In this document: in pieces, positions 1 to 10,200 of the stretch | How positions within the stretch are numbered: the first letter of the stretch is position 1 | Layout of the letters: the number at the start of each line of letters is the position of its first letter | Assembly (NCBI RefSeq): GCF_030463535.1 | Contig: NC_132896.1 | Coordinates: 27,839,709 to 27,903,708 of the forward strand | Length of the DNA stretch: 64,000 nucleotides | DNA from: Salminus brasiliensis | Lineage: Eukaryota; Chordata; Actinopteri; Characiformes; Bryconidae | Direction of reading: 5' to 3' | Notes under the pieces: generated by a model | Database searches by the model: none | The model's input: the letters and a program-made list of their open reading frames with translations, nothing else | Told to the model about the DNA's origin: nothing | Translations under genes and position numbers: made by a program

Positions 1-535
1 CACCAGTCTTAAAGGTACAGGAACAAAAACAGCCTGTTTAATTGTGAGGACTAAACAGAGATTGGTAAATGGACATGTAAACATGAGTTAGGAATGTTTT
101 TAAGATCATAAAACCTCGAATGATCATGCCAGTAAAGCAGCATCCTGATTTGGGCTGAATTGAATAGGGTAGGATTTGAGAGAGTGGAGAAAAGGGTGTG
201 TGTGTGTTTCTATTGACTGATGTGGAAAAATCAGCCTCAGAAACACCACTGAAGTGCCGTGACTATGACCCAGATTCCCTCATCCACGCCACACACAGCC
301 CTCGCTCTCTCTCTCTCTCTCTCTCTCCCTCTCGCAATGACTCCCCCTCTGTAACCTTATGTTTGAGTGAGGCTGAACACAGACATTACAGCATGCCTGA
401 TTAGCACCATATGCAGGCCACTACCCCAGGCTAAGTGTGTCTGCACACACACACACACATACACACACACAAACTGTATGTGCTCGCCTATCTCCCTCCC
501 TGCAGACAGACAGGCTAGGCACAGAACAGCGCCTC

Positions 536-577
<42 letters not shown>

Positions 578-674
578 CTCTCTCTCATAAACACACACAT
601 TTTCCTTGCCTTTGCCCATTACATAAGGCACTAAGTAACCATTAGAAAAGCATTTTTCCACACTGCTCTCTCAC

Positions 675-716
<42 letters not shown>

Positions 717-1190
717 TTTCTCTCTGTCTCTCTCTCCCTTACATACAGCAAGCTCATTATCTAAAACCTTCAGCCGCCGGCTGCGTTACTTAACAAAGCC
801 TGTAAGCCTGTGAGGTGTGTGAGAGCGTGTGCGCACCTGAGAAAGGACCTTCTGTTCACCTAAACCCTGCCACTGCAAATGAGGCCAAGACTTAATCAAT
901 CCTTTCTTCCCTCCCCTCTCTCTCTCTCTCTCTCTCTCTCTGTCTATCTTTCTTTCTGGGAGGAACCAGGGCGAAAGCTCGGGCAGTGACTGAGTGGATT
1001 TAAGACTAAATAATACATCAGCTTGTGGAAACACATGGGCTGTGTGTGGGTGTGTGTGAATGAGACAAGGCGGAGGGGGGGGCGAGACTTTCTGTAAGCA
1101 ATGTGTGTAGTGAGAGAATAGTGCAGGGATGATGCTGTTGCTCACAGAAGGAAAGATGATGAGATGAATTAGGGGGTCATAAATAGGGGT
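1..1190. repeat. Intergenic DNA rich in CT and CA microsatellites
   Basis: No gene is visible here. Microsatellites lie at about 301-333 (CT), 444-471 (CA), 541-570 (TC, then CA), 663-743 (TC, interrupted) and 915-941 (CT). All short open frames over these tracts are low-complexity by-products. Bases 1-110 resemble 19,838-19,945 (shared words such as caaaaa.agcctgtt and aaacagag.ttg), so the window opens inside a dispersed repeat that I cannot name. Confidence 0.8.
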
Positions 1191-1194
1191 TAAT

Positions 1195-1250
1195 AAGATA
1201 AGATAAGATAAGATAAGATAGTGCTTTATTAGTCCCGCAGTGGGGAAATT
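1195..1250. repeat. AAGAT tandem repeat with a common teleost repeat end
   Basis: About five AGATA/AAGAT units are followed by gtgctttattagtcccgcag and tggggaaattc. From memory this pairing is a frequent end of an interspersed repeat in fish genomes, but I cannot assign the family. About 150 bases on either side hold nothing else recognisable. Confidence 0.6.
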
Positions 1251-1416
1251 CCCAAAAAAGACGTCTAGCAGAGGATGGTTATATGGTTAATAAACTAAAC
1301 ATCACTAAACAGCAGATATTATTATTATTAGAGTTAGGATTTACCAGTAGATGAAAACATCATAGCCCAGATGAACAAGCAGCAGGCACCATAGTCAGCA
1401 TCGATGACTCTGGCCT

Positions 1417-2002
1417 CTTTTCCACTACCGAGCCAAATGGTTACTAAGGCCACGGCATATCGTCCCGTGCTGGTTCGGACTCGTTAGATCTGTTACGGCC
1501 CCTTTTTCCATTTGCTGTATTACTAAATCAGGATGTGAAGTGCACACACACACCATCTTACAATAATTATGCAACAATTTCGCTCTTTAGTCTTACACTA
1601 CAGCTGCACTACACTTCTAGGCTAATGTAGCACTAGCTAGCTAACACAAGATAACGTATGAAAACCGTAAGCATCATCATGTAATCTGCATGCATTAATC
1701 ACACTCGTCTCAAACCACACCAAGGAGGCACTTTTATAGATGTAGGATGCCAAATAATGCTGGAATCAGCTAAGTTAGATGCGGGTGTTAGCACTGCATA
1801 GCCGTGGTCCTGGCCTAAAAGACCATATACAGTCCCAAAATCATGACCATAGTCCAGCACAGCTGTTAAACATCAGCTTTTATTACAGAAACCCTGCAGT
1901 TCGCTTTAAGTGTTTGCCTTGAGAAGGTAATACTAGCTTCGACTTAGCGAGTTGGGCAGAGTTAACACCGCAGCAGAACTGTTCAGCCCAGCAATGGAAA
2001 AG
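1417..2002. mobile_element. Probable non-autonomous TIR element
   Basis: The left end cttttccactaccgagcc (1417-1434) and the right end agcccagcaatggaaaag (1985-2002) are imperfect inverted repeats, 13 of 18 matching. The ends resemble the 'ttttccactgcc' hAT-like MITEs common in fish; that is from memory. No transposase fragment is seen inside and no clear target duplication was found. The borders are uncertain. Confidence 0.4.
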
Positions 2003-2298
2003 CAGCAAAAATAGGGCCCTCGAGGTTCCCCTCTCCTCTCTCCCTCTCACTATAAAATCTTTACGTCACAATCCAATGCTTAGATTTATCACACAGTACC
2101 TCGCATCATACCATTGAATGCATTTATTGGGTATTTTAGGTTGTTCTTTGATGTATAAGTAATGCATATGACTTTGGTTGGGTGAAACAATGCTCAGACG
2201 CAATCACTAGCCGGTTTACAGCCCTGTTATTTTGCCTCATAGATGTGGTTAGCTAGCTAAAAAGACTACTTTTACAGACTGATGTGATGTATGTAATA

Positions 2299-2575
2299 GG
2301 GCAGTGGTGGCTCAGCGGTTAGAGCTCCGGGCTGTCGATAACAGGGTTGTGGGTTCGATTCCCGGGCTCGGCAAGCTGCCACTGTTGGGCCCTTGAGCAA
2401 GGCCCTTTACCCTCTCTGCTCCCTGGGCGCTGGAGTTGGCTGCCCACCGCTCTGGGTGTGTGTGTGTGTGTGTGTGTGTGTGAGTGTGTGTTCACTACCA
2501 GATGGGTTAAATGCGGAGGACACATTTCGCTGTACACTGTACAGTGACAAATACGTGCACCTTTTTAATGTATTT
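2299..2575 (+). mobile_element. tRNA-derived SINE, copy A
   Basis: A tRNA-like head carries an A box (tggctcagcgg, 2308-2318) and a B box (ggttcgattcc, 2352-2362), the internal RNA polymerase III promoter elements. The body contains a GT microsatellite (2455-2490) and ends near the words gtacagtgacaaatacgtgc. Two minus-strand copies of the same family occur at about 5,722-6,008 and 48,216-48,482. It is a retroposon rather than a working tRNA gene, because the acceptor stem is not paired and the body is long. Confidence 0.85.
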
Positions 2576-3321
2576 GCTGCAGTTTGCAGAAACGACTAGA
2601 ATCCAGGCACCGAAACATGTGGGAGCTCACTGGGCGGTGAAGTCACGCTCTGAAAACAGGAGGGGAAAAAACAAGCCCACTGTAGGTGCGAATTTAGTGA
2701 CATGCTAAGTTCACGTAAGAGGAAGAGCAAGCTAACCTGGATGAGCCAGTCTAAACCGTGTCCCTGAAAACAGTGGAAAACACTCCTAAGACCCTTCTGT
2801 TGACTCTCAGATATGAGACTTTATCCTCTAAACAGGGGATATTTCAGTCTCAGTTAGCTGGACATTCCTGGCTACACATCACTGTCCATGGACCACTGAT
2901 CAAGGCATACCCTCTATTCTCCCGAGCCAGCTAGTGGGCTGCTTGTATGTAAATTTGAAGGCCTTAAATAAAATGAGCCCAAACTGTTGGGGTTTGGAAT
3001 TGGCCCTGGTTTTACAGCCCTGTTTTACTTCCACAGGTTTTAATCTACGCCAAGATAAATACAGTTTGACATTCTAGGGCACCTTTAATAAATGGAGCTC
3101 ATATATGGCCGTATAGGGCCACAGTCATTAAGGTAGTAGCATCATGTTGTGTTATTGAGGGGGATGAAACCACGCCAGTTGTGTTTCTTTGTAATTCTGC
3201 AAGCCTTGTCACCATGGTTACTGCACTCTTTACAGCATCTTTTCATTGACCATTCATAGAACAACAGAAGGAGGATCTGCATGTGCATGTATATATGCAT
3301 GTGTGTGGGTGCATATACTGT

Positions 3322-3353
<32 letters not shown>

Positions 3354-4441
3354 ACAGTATATTCAAATTCAACCTATTATGCAGTGGGAATGGTTAAGCT
3401 ATTAGAAAGCCCTGTCTTGTAGATGCACTGTGGTGGAGTTTATCTAATGATGCACAATTTCTGTTAGCCATTCTGTAGTCCATTATGAGCATTTATGGGC
3501 ATCTGACCACAGAGCCTCTCTTGGCTGGATTACACCGCTGTGCCTGATACACTCATAAGCACCACAGCACCACACATACTTCCACTGAGAGTCTTCCCCC
3601 AGCAGCTGAGACATATCATAGCATGTCATATTTTTAGTGAGGGTCTGAATCAGCTTAAAAAGTAAAAAAAGAGGATTGGCTCCAGATTCATCTGAATAAA
3701 TGTGTTGTCCTTTATTCTCCAAGTTTGATGGGACAGTTACGAGACAGGAGAGGGCCTCTAAAAAGGGCCTAATGGCTTCAGACATCACAAGCTCGATCCT
3801 CAGGGATGCCACAGCCATCCGTGGCCAGGAGTCCAGCTAGTATCACCCATTTACTTGTAAAATGATCCTGCTCACAACTTTGCTAATTTGTCTTTGTGAG
3901 AGGATCTCCTATTTTCTGGCCACAAAACCACCGAGCAAAGAACACTTTTTATTTAAAGCTGTTCTGAGCTTGTGTTAGGTCAGGTTGGGGAAAAGTAGTG
4001 TTCGTAGTGCTCGATTAATGAATTTATTAATATACAGTGACCTATTCTTCTCTTGCATTGCAGACATTGTGGCGCCATCTGCTGGACATAACTAGCAATA
4101 TACCATTTTATTAATGACGTGAGCTATAATACAGTCTATGTATCCTGACCCATTCTTCAGGTCAGATTGTGACTTCAGGCATTGTGATAAAATTAAAAGA
4201 TAAAGCTATAATTAGTGCTATCTTATAACATACAGTTAGTATAAACATACATTATATATGTATAATATAATATATAGTTTTGGGGGGTTATTTTTAGATT
4301 AAAGCACAAAGTAAATGACATACATTGCTGCTAACTATTATGTTTGTATACGTGCGCTATGAGCATTATATTTTTCAATAGGAATGTAATAGAAGTACAA
4401 CTATTCCTATAGGATTATTATTGCATAATAACAATGAGCAG

Positions 4442-4503
<62 letters not shown>

Positions 4504-4786
4504 CAAATAAAATGCATATAATGCAAATAAAATGCATTTTGTCTTAAATTAATACTAATAATAAATACTGTAAATCATTTGCATGGGTAAAACAGATGTT
4601 GTAATGTTTTTATTAGTGAATTTTGTAAAAAAAAAAAAAAAAAAAAAAAAACCTTCAGGGTAATCAAAGGACACAAGGAATAAACATATTACGTCTTGTA
4701 AAAGCAGTCTGAACTGTGTGTTACCTGCCTGTAAAACGATACTTGAGACGTAAGGACTTTTATTTTGACATGCAGCAACAAATAAA
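2576..4786. other. Intergenic DNA, no gene recognised
   Basis: Simple repeats are a CA tract at 3321-3355, an AT tract of about 56 bases at 4445-4502 and an A run at 4627-4651. The longest open frame (minus strand, 3483-3818) shows no family signature. The rest is AT-rich, apparently unique DNA. Confidence 0.6.
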
Positions 4787-5011
4787 GGCTGTGTCTCAAA
4801 CGTAACAGATGCTGCCTATTCAAATAGTATTCTGAGGCAGGAAGGCATCTAGTCACGTCTGAAGTGCTAAAAAAAGGCTAACGGTTAATGAAACACAGTC
4901 CACCGCTAGTACCTACAGTGACCTTCATCGCTACGCTGCCTTAAAGGCAGTTAGTGAGACATTGTGGGCAGCAAGTCATCGAGGCAGCTGTCTTCTGTTT
5001 GGGACACAGCC
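4787..5011. mobile_element. Short TIR element (MITE) next to the wfs1 promoter
   Basis: The left end ggctgtgtctcaaac and the right end gtttgggacacagcc are inverted repeats with one mismatch in 15. The internal words gatgctgcc and ggcagctgtc also pair. AAA lies on both sides and could be a 3-bp target duplication, as PIF/Harbinger-type MITEs make, but this is weak. It has no coding capacity. It ends about 55 bases before the GC box of wfs1. Confidence 0.65.
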
Positions 5012-5059
5012 AAAGGCACCGGGAAGTCAGTATTGTAGTCCAATAACACAAAGCGCTGC

Positions 5060-5292
5060 AGCAGTGGGCGGGGTTACTTAGAGAGCAACAGCTGGAGCGG
5101 CTTCACCTTCCTTCAGAGCCTCTTTCTGTGCTAATGCTACTGTGGCGGACAGACAGACAGACAGCTAGACAGACAGCTAGACAGACAGACAGGTGGAGAA
5201 TGACCAGCTCGAAGTGACCTCGCGGACGAAGTGAGCTGAGCCTGGGAGCGAGTTTACCGCGTCCTTCAGCAGAGAGGAGGAGAGGAGAGCCG
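5060..5292 (+). promoter_or_regulatory. wfs1: wfs1 promoter and non-coding first exon
   Basis: This is a GC-richer stretch with a GC box (GGGCGGGG, 5066-5073), no clear TATA box and a GACA microsatellite (5149-5190). It ends in a strong donor, gagccg|gtgagtgg, so exon 1 ends at 5292. Vertebrate WFS1 has a non-coding exon 1, which fits. The transcription start cannot be fixed from sequence; somewhere between 5,080 and 5,200 is likely. Confidence 0.6.
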
Positions 5293-5721
5293 GTGAGTGG
5301 ACTAGCCCTGGGCACGTTTGGCTAGCTGTGTGTCTAGAGGCTTGTATAAAGGCACTGTTGGGCTCTTAAACGATCGACGGACGTTTCCATGCCTGCCATG
5401 ACTGTTCCCCTCCTTATTTAAGGCAACATCCTCTCACAAGACCTTCAGAGAGATCAATGGTCTTGTGTTTATGGCAGTAAGTGCTGTAGTGCTGGGAAAG
5501 GGGGAAAAGTGTGTTGGGGGGTTTGGGGGATTTGGGGGGCAGTGGTGTTTGAAACTGGACCCTGTACATGAGACCTGTCACAAGGTTGAGGGGAAGAACA
5601 GCACGTAGTAATGATCTGATCCAGAGCCAGGAGCTTTACTGACCAGGAATACTGCCATGGTCATGGTCATGGTCTGGTCTGGTCCTCTAGCCCCTTGTGA
5701 AGAAGAGCTGTAGTAGACTGC

Positions 5722-6008
5722 ATGCTCCGCATTTAACCCATCTGTGGTAGTGAACACACACACACACACTCACACACACACTAGTGAACTACACACACCC
5801 AGAGCGGTGGGCAGCCAACTCCAGCGCCCGGAGAGCAGAGAGGGTAAAGGGCCTTGCTCAAGGGCCCAACAGTGGCAGCTTGCCAAGCTTGCCAAGCTGG
5901 GTAGAGTCTACACAGCACTATGTCTACACAGTGGCCCAGCTTGCCAAGCCCGGGAATCGAACCCACGACCTTGTTATTGACAGCCCGGCGCTCTACCACC
6001 ACTGCCCC
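5722..6008 (-). mobile_element. tRNA-derived SINE, copy B, in wfs1 intron 1, with a 45-bp insert
   Basis: This is the same family as the SINE at 2,299, in reverse. It starts near the word ccgcatttaaccc, runs through a CA tract (5755-5783) and the gagcggtgggcagccaactc block, and ends with the reversed B box (ggaatcgaacc). Compared with copies A and C it carries extra DNA at about 5,892-5,940, flanked by repeats of cttgccaagc. That extra DNA is the 45-bp cassette described in the findings. The SINE tail is truncated. Confidence 0.8.
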
Positions 6009-6014
6009 AGTCAT

Positions 6015-7231
6015 GATTACCAGTCATTACCATTCATTACCATCACGGTAATGACAGACCCTAAGTTATGATTTCCTAACACGACTCAACAGCAAGTATA
6101 AGATTCACTTAAAATTCATGTAAATAATGTGATTTTATTTATTTATTTATTTATTATTTTTGGTCAAATATTGTCAAAACAGTATCTAAAAAAAAAAAGA
6201 AAAAAAAAGGTCCTGACGGCAAACGGTAAATACATGATTAAATTCAGTCTTCATTTTCATGGTTGGGATGTAAACAAATGTTACCTTTTAAAACAGTGCT
6301 TACAGAAATCAGAGGATGTTTTTTTTTTAAGAAATTCACATTTTTTATCTTTTTTTATTTGATTTTTTATTGTTATTTAATAAATTGATCACAGCTTTTT
6401 TTAGATTTTGTATTTTTGAAATGAAAAAGTGATTCACTTTTTATCCTTTTTATTTATTTTTTAATAAATTGGTCACTTTTAATCATTTTTTAATTTTATT
6501 TTTAATAAATTGGTCACTTTTAATCTTTTTTAAATTTTATTTTTAATACATTATTTCATCCAAGGTTTTTTTTTTTTGTTGTGTGATACATATTTACTAT
6601 CTAAGCTGTTTATTTGGTAATAAAGCATTTCTTACACACATGTATAAACCTTGGGTCATAAAAGTTCCCTAGTTGAAGAGTCACCAAGTAATACTACAGA
6701 CATCTTTACAGGGTTGCTATAATAGTAAGTAGTAATCGAGCCATTTACTGTAGTTTAGTACAGGAAACTACACAGGTAATGCAGAGGACTGTAAGGTTGC
6801 ACTACAGGGATAATGTAGGGGGTGGATCTGAAGTGTCAGGATTTTATCTGGATAAGGTCAAGCCACATAAAAACTGTTCATCCTACACCAGAGGTGTATG
6901 TGACCTCCGAGTGTAAACACATGTGGCTAAAATCTTATCAGGGTACAGTCCAGATACTAGTAACAGGAGGCGATCAGGTGTAGACTGTGTCACCCTTCAG
7001 GTAAACCCCCTCACTTCTGATTTGGCGATTTCTAAAAGGTATAAAGGCTACGTGTTTTAACTGAATCCATTCATAGCTGAGCTGTCCTGTCGCAGTGTCT
7101 TCTTAATCAGATGGAGCGGTGCAACTTCCAGGTCGTGCGCTAAAGGAGAAGTGGAGCATTTGGAGCAGAATTGTAACTGTGACCATGCTGAAGTTCTTCT
7201 TTCATATATGTATGCTTTCTGTTTCTATTAG
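6015..7231 (+). other. wfs1 intron 1, remaining part
   Basis: AT-rich intron with T-rich and ATTT repeats (6130-6580). A degenerate repeated phrase, taataaattgatcac / taataaattggtcac, recurs about three times between 6379 and 6515. No exon is visible before the acceptor tttctattag at 7231. Confidence 0.6.
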
Positions 7232-7233
7232 AA

Positions 7234-10200
7234 ATGGACTCTCCTCTGGGACCCCCGCCCCCTTCCCCTGCTTCTTCTTCTTCCTCTCTAGCCTCTCTTG
7301 TGTCTACGCACAGCCCTCACTCAGTATCCTCCTCCTCCTCAACCCCTAACTCCTCCCCTCGGGTGTCTCCGCCCCCTCGTCCTGCCCTGCAGAGAGGCCG
7401 CTCTCAGCTAAACGCAGCCAGGGATGACGGGATGACCGTTGGAGGCACGTCTCCTGCGAGACCCCATCTACAGGCAGCTTCATCTCCTGCAGGTACGGGT
7501 GCACTCCGGAGCCCCCAAGCATTCCATACACCACCTTCCATATACACGTACCAGCGCAAATCACACTGACCTTCAAGCTGGCCGACGCTTTCAGCTGTGA
7601 TGTTTCTATAAATATCGGCGTAAAGCCTTTATACCTTTGAAAGGGACCCTTCAAGATACTTCAAAGACTCATAGGCATAAAATGTGTTATTTGAATGAGT
7701 GACTGAATGAGTCAACTCTTTCAACATACTGTTTTGACCAATCACAGCACGTGTGGTCATGCAAGCAGGAGCGTATGCAAAGAGAACATTTAAATCAGGA
7801 AAGTGACCAGATCTTTCTCTTTGTCGCTCTCTGCCTCCCATGAACACACACACGAATAAACACACACACACAGAGACAATGCGAGGTTCCCCAAGTTCCA
7901 GTGTGCTGGGCCACTGTGTAGACATAGTGCTGTGTAGACTCTACCCAGCACCCAGGAACTACTAAGAAAAACGAATCCTATTTTTGGAGACCTAGGTCTA
8001 ACAGTGAACGGAAACCCCCTTATTATAAATAGCCATGGAGGGGTTTATCACAGTCAAATGGCACTGTGTAAAGATATAACTGAAGGACCACTGGATGCTG
8101 GATGGCTAGACTTCTGATTGGTATAGGTGCTGCATGACAAGATCTTCTAGATCTACCCAGCTGCTGTGTACAGTAGATTCCTAGTGTCATAAAATATTGA
8201 ATAACTGAATAAGATTCAATATAGAATATTGAATAAACCACAGTACAAACCATCCACCAGTGTTTCTGTTTCTAATAAACAAAAAAAAATGTCCAGCACT
8301 TCACAACTGAAAGCTATGAGTGCATTTGGAAAAAGGACTTTTGTTAACCAAAAAGCCACATATTTCCACAGGAATGCGCAGTTTTCAGCAGGACTCTACA
8401 CCAAAATATTCCTTAGTTATCAAGTAATATGTGAGATGTGGTCTCATATGTGGCTCCACACTCGGAACAAACATAATTCATTTCATAGTAGTATATTAAT
8501 GTATCTTTAAATTATTGGCTTAAGAATATGTAAGGTTCAAGGTGTTAACATGCACTGTGTCCAAATGTTTGGGGACACCCCTTCTAAAATAAATATGAAC
8601 CTATTGGCACTCATGTTCTTGACCTCAGACATTTGCTCATGGTGCTCCATCCAATACTTTTGGGATGAGTTTGGGGAGAAGGGTAGGTGGTGATCGTCCA
8701 ACATCCTGACCTCACTAACACTCAGATCCTCACAGCAATGCTCCATCTAGTAGAAAGCCTGGACAGTAAAGGCAGTTACTCCAACAAAACTCTTTCTGAA
8801 TACGCTTGAATTTGGAAGAAACAATAAATGAACAGGTGTCCCAATTCTTTTGTCCATGTAGTGTAGTTTAAATGAGCAGTTCTTGTCATTTTTGCTTTAT
8901 TACTGTCTCTGTCTTTGTCAGCTGTGACAGGGTTCTTACGTGACTAGGAAAAACCTGGGAACATGAGACAGTCATGGAAACTCCCGCAAAATAAGAATTT
9001 AGCTAAAAATGTACTGGATATATTTGTGAGATCCTAAAGAAGTTGATCCATTGAACCATAGATGCCTAGTGAATGAACGTTTGTCATGCTGCACAGTCAT
9101 ATGGACAGATTTTGATTGTAGCTGCATGCCATTTGCTCCCACTTTGGTGACAGATGTAGAGCAAATCTGCAGATTTACAGAGGGATTTGCAACGTATGGA
9201 AAGATCTGGATATAGTACTGGGTATCGAATAGTATATCCAGTGACCATCCATAGTGTCTAAACAATTGATTTTGAGGGGGTTTTAATACGCGCATTTTAT
9301 TTATTATATTAATGGAAATTATAGAAAATGTCCTGGAAAAGCCTGGAAAAAGTGTTCCTAAATAGAGGAATTCTGAGATTCTGGGAATTCTGTTTGAGGA
9401 TTAATTATGATGAATACTGAATAACTAGGACGACCCCTAACAGCTATTTAAATGGCAGACCACAGTTTGTGGATCTAAAAACTATTTGCCAAAAGGTATT
9501 CTTATCAATAGATAATAGATGATCAATAATTAAACCATTCTAAAAGCAGAAAGTTAATAAAATTCTAATTCATATTCTGCAATTATATCTTAAAATTTGG
9601 TTAATTTAATTTAATACAGATTTTCATTTTTTTTGGTATAGGACCTTATATGGCTCCAAATATTGGAATGGTCATGTACAGCATAGTGTGGCGCGATGAT
9701 GTTCAGTGTGTGTCAGTGACCTCATGTGCTCTCCCTCTAATCTCTCAGGGGAAATTCCAGAGGAGCTGAACATAGAAGAACTTGAGCAGAGAGCTAGGAA
9801 TGGAGATTCCAAAGCCCAGACAAAGGTCAGGATAACGGCTGACACATGCACACGCGGTCATCCGTATATTAACACACACATACACACACACACACACTTC
9901 AACTGAGTTTTACAGTACAAATAATAATCTGCTGTATAATAGTCCTTTAGATGCAGGTGCTTTCACCAATGAAAGAATATGTATAAAAATGTGCCTCTCT
10001 GACAGATTGGCAGGTATTACCTACGACTGTCTGAGCAGGAGGACGAAGAAGTGAATAGTGTCACAGCAGTGACATGGCTTCTGCAGGCAGCCAAAAATGG
10101 CCGCCGGGATGCTGTGAAACTCTTACAGTGGTGCTTGCGTGAACGAAAAGGTAAGAAACCATATTTATGTTTATATGTTATATAATATACACCCCTTTGC

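Noticed and set aside
198-645. Several overlapping open frames rich in Ser, Leu, His and Thr
   Set aside because: They are translations of CT and CA microsatellites.
2299-2372. tRNA gene, from perfect-looking A and B boxes
   Set aside because: The acceptor stem does not pair and the sequence continues into a SINE body shared with two other copies.
3483-3818. 111-codon minus-strand open frame
   Set aside because: No recognisable protein family and an isolated position without splice sites in phase.
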